A stretch of DNA of 62,167 nt from a virus. The stretch is taken from positions 1 to 62,167 of IMG/VR virus record IMGVR_UViG_3300037485_002384. One strand, written 5' to 3'. The notes beneath the pieces were generated by a model. That model saw only the letters and a program-made list of their open reading frames with translations. It was not told where the DNA came from and did not search any database. The translations under genes were made by a program, and so were the position numbers. Positions within the stretch are counted from its first letter, which is position 1, and each line of letters starts with the position of its first letter. Positions 57,698 to 62,167 of the stretch are shown piece by piece.

Positions 57698-58102
57698 ATG
57701 GCACTTCTCGACCTTGATAAAACAACTATTAAACTACCTTTAGCTTTAAAGATAACTGTATTAGTATTAGCATTTGCTGGTGGTGTATGGAGATTTGAAA
57801 CGAATATGAGTGATTTAAAGACTAGTCAAGAAGATTTAAGAAAAGAGATAGTGTATAAATATACTATTGAGATAATGAAAATTAACAATAGAATTGATTT
57901 GATAGAAGCTAGGAAGTTTGTTCAGAGAAGGAGTTTCAGATCAGATACTATGAGTATTAACAGGAATAAAGTATCAACTAATACAAATACAAATAATGGT
58001 CATGATGAGCCTGAAAAATACCCACAGGTGTGTATGTTACCTGTTAGACTACCAGAGTATCAGAGAAAAAAATTAATTGATTTAAAAACTTTATTATCTT
58101 AA
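57698..58102 (+). CDS. Membrane-anchored coiled-coil protein, 134 aa
   Basis: Residues about 12-31 are a membrane segment (IKLPLALKITVLVLAFAGGVW), then a charged coiled coil and a disordered Asn/Thr-rich tail. Its position at the start of the lysis cassette suggests an inner-membrane lysis helper, but no known family fits well. Confidence 0.55.
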   Translation: MALLDLDKTTIKLPLALKITVLVLAFAGGVWRFETNMSDLKTSQEDLRKEIVYKYTIEIMKINNRIDLIEARKFVQRRSFRSDTMSINRNKVSTNTNTNNGHDEPEKYPQVCMLPVRLPEYQRKKLIDLKTLLS

Positions 58103-58104
58103 TT

Positions 58105-58719
58105 ATGAGAACTTATAGTCAAATAAAATCAGCTGTTCAAGCTTTGAATTATAAATGGTTCACATCACCATACTCTTTAAATGTAGTTTGGGAGAGAACA
58201 TCTTTTGAAGCAACAAATAAATTTACAGATCTTTGTCATATATGTTGGACTGAGACTAATGGTAATGAGAAAATACTATCTATACCAGCAACAACCAAAC
58301 CGGGACTTACCGGCTCACTATTTAGCCCAGTAACGGTTGAAGGTGTAATTGGTACAGCGGTTATTGAAAGTCCACAGCAGGTGTTATCAGGATGGCAGTT
58401 TAGAGATACAATTAAAGAATTTTCTCATTACCCTTATTTTAGACAAGTGGGAAAAGTGAACTATTGGAGGGATGGGAATAAGGACACATGGATTGATAAA
58501 ATTAAACGTCAAATAGGTAGAATATTTGGTACTCATTGGCATATAATGAGTCAACCAGGGAAAAGAGGGAGTGGTTTAATAAATAACTGGTCATTAGGAT
58601 GTATGGGTTGGGCAGAACTTGATTTTCAACCAATTTTGCCATTAATAAGAAAATCTGTATCTTTATATGGAGATCTATTTACAGGTACTATAATCGAATC
58701 ACAACATATAAATCCTTAA
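58105..58719 (+). CDS. Putative peptidoglycan-active lysin (YkuD-like pattern)
   Basis: The C-terminal GTHWHIMSQPGKRGSG ... NNWSLGCMGW (His144, His146, Cys166) is the His/Cys pattern of a phage protein family related to L,D-transpeptidase folds. The mid-part contains ATTKPG, HYPYFRQ and YWRDGNKD, which I recognise as conserved elements of the same family. It lies 2 nt before a holin, so it is the likely endolysin, although the exact bond cleaved is not known. It has 204 residues and no signal peptide. Confidence 0.6.
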   Translation: MRTYSQIKSAVQALNYKWFTSPYSLNVVWERTSFEATNKFTDLCHICWTETNGNEKILSIPATTKPGLTGSLFSPVTVEGVIGTAVIESPQQVLSGWQFRDTIKEFSHYPYFRQVGKVNYWRDGNKDTWIDKIKRQIGRIFGTHWHIMSQPGKRGSGLINNWSLGCMGWAELDFQPILPLIRKSVSLYGDLFTGTIIESQHINP

Positions 58720-58720
58720 T

Positions 58721-58984
58721 ATGAAAAAGAAATATATAACAATAGCAAATATTTGGAACAGATTAATGGCTGAAGGTCCAACTTTCTTTAAGAAATTAAG
58801 GGTAATTATGGTGGCTTGCGGTGCAACAGGGGTAGCTTTAATTGCAGCTCAAGTTGAATATCCAACTCAAATGAGTTTCTTGCCTAACCAGTTAGGTGGT
58901 TATCTTATAGCTATAGGTGCAGCCAGTGCAATAGTTGCATCTCTTACAGTTAATAATCCAAATGAAAACCCAAAAGTAGATTAA
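58721..58984 (+). CDS. Holin
   Basis: The 87-residue protein has two hydrophobic spans (about 27-45 and 55-78: IMVACGATGVALIAAQ and GGYLIAIGAASAIVASL), a basic N-terminus and a charged C-terminus, the layout of a class II holin. Location between the lysin and the spanin-like gene supports it. It should form the lethal inner-membrane lesion at the end of infection. Confidence 0.75.
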   Translation: MKKKYITIANIWNRLMAEGPTFFKKLRVIMVACGATGVALIAAQVEYPTQMSFLPNQLGGYLIAIGAASAIVASLTVNNPNENPKVD

Positions 58985-59655
58985 TGAATTCTTTAAAAAA
59001 TTATATATTATACAGCACCATCATAATTTTAGCTTTAATACTAGTTGTTAGAGAGGGTTGTAATAGAAAATCTGAGGATAAATTAATATCAGATATTACA
59101 AGTTATAAAGACTCTGCTAAAATAGAAAAATTAAAAAACGGTGCCTTAATTTATACAAATACTGCTTTAAAATTAAACTCAGAAAAACAATTGAGAGAAT
59201 TAGCTGCTAGTATAAGTGAGAATGTAAAATTAATACTCAAGAATTTTAAATCTGTGAGTAATGTAACTTACATTACAAATGAATTTAATACATTTGGTGA
59301 TACTGCAAAAAATCAAACTATAATACCATGTGACTTTAAACCTTTTAAAACAAGACATGGCTCTGATAGTACTTATAATTTAGTTATGACAATAGCTAAG
59401 GATTATAATACAGTAGACAGTTTAAATATAAAAGATAGTATTGCTTTAGTTTTTGGAAGGAAGAAAGTTGGATTTATGAAATATGATTATGCTGTAGATA
59501 TAAATCATAGTAACTATTTGATGAAGACAACTAATATTAAAAACTATCAATTTAAACCTGAAAAAAAGTGGTATGAAAAAACTATAACTCATATGGGGAT
59601 TGGTGGTACTGCAGTATTAATTATAATTGAAGGTTTAAAATATCTTATACCATAA
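58984..59655 (+). CDS. Inner-membrane spanin-like protein
   Basis: A hydrophobic span at the N-terminus (about 7-22: YILYSTIIILALILVV), a charged helical body with coiled-coil character to about residue 90, and a second span at the C-terminus (about 203-220). It is coupled by one base to the holin gene. A spanin or lysis regulator is inferred; no overlapping lipoprotein spanin gene was found. Confidence 0.6.
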   Translation: MNSLKNYILYSTIIILALILVVREGCNRKSEDKLISDITSYKDSAKIEKLKNGALIYTNTALKLNSEKQLRELAASISENVKLILKNFKSVSNVTYITNEFNTFGDTAKNQTIIPCDFKPFKTRHGSDSTYNLVMTIAKDYNTVDSLNIKDSIALVFGRKKVGFMKYDYAVDINHSNYLMKTTNIKNYQFKPEKKWYEKTITHMGIGGTAVLIIIEGLKYLIP

Positions 59656-59658
59656 ATA

Positions 59659-61533
59659 ATGATCATAGAGAATAGAAGTACTGAGATTGGTGATGTTATT
59701 TATATTCAAACTGAAACTCCATTAATAGGACTAGTTGCTCTATTTAGTTTTATAGATGTTGTAGTTGGTGAATCAACAAATAAAGTATTTGATAAAACAT
59801 TTAGGTATTCTGTTGATGGTATTAACTGGTCAGCATTCATAGCATTAACAAATACTAATGTATCAAATGTTCAGGTTCAGGTTAATGATACATTTTATGC
59901 TGAGTATAAATATGAAAGAGTTGGTACAGACCCATCCGGTGATCTTGAATTTGATTCAGTAACTTTAATAGGTGATTTTATAACACCATCAAATGGACCT
60001 GCTTATTCAGCAAGTAACTTTGTAAATTATTTTAATTTCAATAATATATGTTCAATAGCATGGAGTGTAAATGTATTAGATAAGCTATATAATAAAGGTA
60101 TAATCCCTAACTACATAGAAAGAGGTTTATCAGGTGATAATACAACAGATAGAGATTTTATAGACTTCTGGAGGGCCGTAACACATTACTTTGCACTGTA
60201 TGTTTGTTTAGCAAGACAATTTCAATTTTATTATCAAAATAGAGATTTGTTATTAGAATATGTAAAACAGAGAGGTTTAATTGTATGTGATGATATTAGT
60301 TATATTGATCTTATGTATCTAATGGAGTTTCATTATGATGAAATAAGACAAAGAGGGACCAGGCAAGTTTTCGAACAGAAAGCAACTGACACATCTGTAA
60401 CCGGATCTAAGCAAGTTGATGGTGAATACATGAGAATGATCTGTTTTGACAATAGAGATGAGTTTATAAGAAATTTAAATAGAAACGAACATATAGGTTG
60501 GAATATAGGGAATTCAAGTCCCATGTATAAAGGATTACAAGGTGTGCTTGGTGTTAATAAATATTATATAGATTATGTTGCTGATATTGTAAATCTTCAA
60601 AATGATTTAAACTTAACAGACTCATCATACCCATATATATCTCTTTATGATGACTCTAAGAGTAATTCTATAAGTAATTCTATAAGTACATCTATATCCA
60701 CAAATAGTGATCTTGATGCTGTTATAATAAGACCTCCAGGTGTTGGTCAATCAGTCGGGATTGGTGGTGGTGACAGGCGTATAGTTATAAATCCTAACTT
60801 AGATTATGAAATATCATTCTTTGTAAAATGTTCATTTGATACAGATATAAAAATAAAGTTCGGTGTGGTTGCTTATGATAAAAATGATAATGTAATACAA
60901 CTTAGAAGAAACGATAGTTATGTTATCAGTAGTGTATTTTTAAATAATATCACATTAAATCAGCCTGATAAATATTATTTTGTGAGAGGTATCTTATTTA
61001 ATAAAAATAATTACAATGTGTATGACCCTTTAAAATCTTATGATGAAAATACAGTTGTTACTTATTTAGGGTCTTCATATAAATCAAAAAGACAGGTTCC
61101 TGTAAATGGATCTATTTTAAATGATGGTGTTATAGATTCAACACCTGGGGTTACAAGTTCTTTAAGTCCATATTTCTGGGACTTCTGGCAAGTTCTAACA
61201 ACACAGGAAGTAGAAATAAATTATACGACATCACTAGGTCTCGGTGCTAATTTGATACTTCAGGATGATGTTGTAAAAATAGACCCATATATTAATTATG
61301 TAAATACTTTAGGTAGTGTGAATAATTTATATTTACATTCAATGAGAGTTCAACCTTTATCAACTAAATATAGTAAAGGTTTTGTTCAATCGACAAACAT
61401 TCTTGAAATATGGAATACAAACAACAATAAAAACATTTCAGAATCTAATATTAATAAAGACACAAAGCATTTATTAATACCATACAACACTATATTGCAA
61501 AATAATTTTATACCAACTGAAATTAATAGATAG
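59659..61533 (+). CDS. Large tail/baseplate protein, 624 aa
   Basis: An unrecognised virion-type protein. Residues about 130-260 are rich in aromatic helices (DFIDFWRAVTHYFALYVCLARQFQFYYQNRDLLLEY), resembling tail wedge proteins; a Ser/Asn repeat (SNSISNSISTSISTNS, about 332-350) links to a beta-rich C-terminal half with IVINPNLDYEISFFVKCS, a carbohydrate-binding-like segment. Location after the lysis genes is unusual for a baseplate part. Confidence 0.55.
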   Translation: MIIENRSTEIGDVIYIQTETPLIGLVALFSFIDVVVGESTNKVFDKTFRYSVDGINWSAFIALTNTNVSNVQVQVNDTFYAEYKYERVGTDPSGDLEFDSVTLIGDFITPSNGPAYSASNFVNYFNFNNICSIAWSVNVLDKLYNKGIIPNYIERGLSGDNTTDRDFIDFWRAVTHYFALYVCLARQFQFYYQNRDLLLEYVKQRGLIVCDDISYIDLMYLMEFHYDEIRQRGTRQVFEQKATDTSVTGSKQVDGEYMRMICFDNRDEFIRNLNRNEHIGWNIGNSSPMYKGLQGVLGVNKYYIDYVADIVNLQNDLNLTDSSYPYISLYDDSKSNSISNSISTSISTNSDLDAVIIRPPGVGQSVGIGGGDRRIVINPNLDYEISFFVKCSFDTDIKIKFGVVAYDKNDNVIQLRRNDSYVISSVFLNNITLNQPDKYYFVRGILFNKNNYNVYDPLKSYDENTVVTYLGSSYKSKRQVPVNGSILNDGVIDSTPGVTSSLSPYFWDFWQVLTTQEVEINYTTSLGLGANLILQDDVVKIDPYINYVNTLGSVNNLYLHSMRVQPLSTKYSKGFVQSTNILEIWNTNNNKNISESNINKDTKHLLIPYNTILQNNFIPTEINR

Positions 61534-61541
61534 ATAATTAT

Positions 61542-61549
61542 TATCTTTA
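61542..61549 (+). promoter_or_regulatory. Promoter box for the final gene
   Basis: TATCTTTA with a T/A-rich upstream region but no long T-tract. The last gene starts about 18 nt downstream. Confidence 0.4.
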
Positions 61550-61566
61550 TAAAATAAATATAAACC

Positions 61567-62167
61567 ATGTCAGAAATAAAAATAAGTCCAAATCAATTTT
61601 TAGAGCAGCAAGAACTTAACCGTTTTAAAAAATTTGTTGATACCGATGGATTTAGATCTATGTTGTTATTAAACTCTAATACATTTGGTTTAATAAGAAA
61701 AAACAATGAGGTTTTCTCAAATGGTTTAATTCAAGAGGATACAGGTTTAACTGTTAAAATAAATGCAATAAGAGCTATAAATAGTGTTGGTAAATTAATA
61801 TCAAACCCGGCTATAACTAATTTAGCAATACCGGCTGACAGTAACTGGTATTGGGTTAAAATTGCATATCAAACAACAACAGAGGAAACAGGTACATTTT
61901 CAATAGATAGTAAAGGTAATTTAGTATGTACATCTAATGATGGTGAATTGTTATCAATAATTAGAGGACAGCCTAATCATCCAAGTAGAATAACATTTAC
62001 GAATGCAGTTAACAATATCATAGAATATGATGTTTTAGAAGTTATTGATAATAATAATGCAGTATTACAAGGGTCATTTTCATCAGAGTCTGATCTTAAA
62101 TTAGCTGTAGTAGGCACATTTACAGCCGGATATGTACCTTTGACTAGTGAGAAATATATATTTCAGT
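61567..62167 (+). CDS. Partial fibre-type protein, cut by the window edge
   Basis: An ATG opens a frame that runs without a stop to the last base of the window (200 residues seen). The residues are beta-rich and polar (NSNTFGLIRKNNEVFSNGLIQEDTG, KINAIRAINSVGKLISNPAIT, SNWYWVKIAYQTTTEET), the style of tail fibre or baseplate arm proteins. Its C-terminus is outside the window, so neither the length nor the family can be given. Confidence 0.65.
   Translation, partial: MSEIKISPNQFLEQQELNRFKKFVDTDGFRSMLLLNSNTFGLIRKNNEVFSNGLIQEDTGLTVKINAIRAINSVGKLISNPAITNLAIPADSNWYWVKIAYQTTTEETGTFSIDSKGNLVCTSNDGELLSIIRGQPNHPSRITFTNAVNNIIEYDVLEVIDNNNAVLQGSFSSESDLKLAVVGTFTAGYVPLTSEKYIFQ

Noticed and set aside
1-62167. 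CRISPR array, tRNA genes, integrase or insertion sequence
   Set aside because: I saw no regularly spaced direct repeats of 24 nt or more, no convincing cloverleaf, no tyrosine or serine recombinase motifs and no transposase. A tRNA scan would be needed to be certain.

Overview
This window reads as part of the genome of a large, AT-rich, contractile-tailed (myovirus-type) bacteriophage that infects a member of the Bacteroidota. Evidence for a phage: a large terminase, portal, prohead protease, major capsid protein, tail sheath and tube, tail chaperone pair, tape measure, baseplate hub, spike, gp25-like and J-like proteins, and a lysis cassette, in that order. Evidence for the host phylum: intergenic regions repeatedly carry a box of the form TAnnTTTA, often 20-21 nt after TTG/TTTG. 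This resembles the Bacteroidota -7/-33 promoter (TAnnTTTG / TTTG). Ribosome binding sites of AGGAGG type are almost absent. Every convincing gene is on the + strand, packed tightly, with many ATGA or TAATG overlaps.

Layout. (1) 1-5800: a run of small, mostly unrecognised genes, including a possible small-terminase/winged-helix protein (551), a phage-borne acyl carrier protein (4805) and a free-standing secreted-protein unit (5338). (2) 5873-12800: packaging and regulation, with the large terminase (6783), a sigma-like factor (8296), an AP2-domain protein (8927), membrane proteins, an HNH endonuclease (9838) and a DEDDh exonuclease (11187). (3) 12854-16023: portal and a modular head-associated protein. 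(4) 16037-26647: two paralogous GIY-YIG endonucleases bracket a ~9 kb glycan island holding several glycosyltransferases, three methyltransferases, a cupin, a compact DegT-type aminotransferase, GDP-mannose 4,6-dehydratase and a lipoprotein. (5) 26912-37549: the head module resumes with a second modular protein, the minor head protein, two fibre/lectin proteins, a Nudix-containing protein, a ferritin, the protease-scaffold and the major capsid protein. (6) 37691-44732: cold-shock protein, connector and neck proteins, sheath, tube and tail chaperones. (7) 44735-57674: tape measure, baseplate hub with an M15 peptidase domain, spike, wedge and a fibre, with a secreted moron at 52803. (8) 57698-62167: membrane-anchored protein, putative lysin, holin, spanin-like protein, a large tail/baseplate protein and a truncated final gene.

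Regulation is the most striking part. Nine copies of a 15-bp imperfect palindrome (ideal TTTATGTnACATAAA) lie in the -33/-7 spacer of promoters or just beside them; they serve mainly accessory, packaging and glycan genes. A second promoter class, in front of fibre, tail and baseplate genes, has a T-tract ending 2-3 nt before the box and no palindrome. At eight promoters an ATG lies exactly 5 nt past the box. This predicts leaderless mRNAs, and in three cases that ATG opens a tiny leader ORF rather than the main gene. The encoded sigma-like factor is an obvious candidate for switching between promoter classes. No tRNA, rRNA, CRISPR array, integrase or insertion sequence was seen, and no gene-free stretch exceeds about 130 bases.
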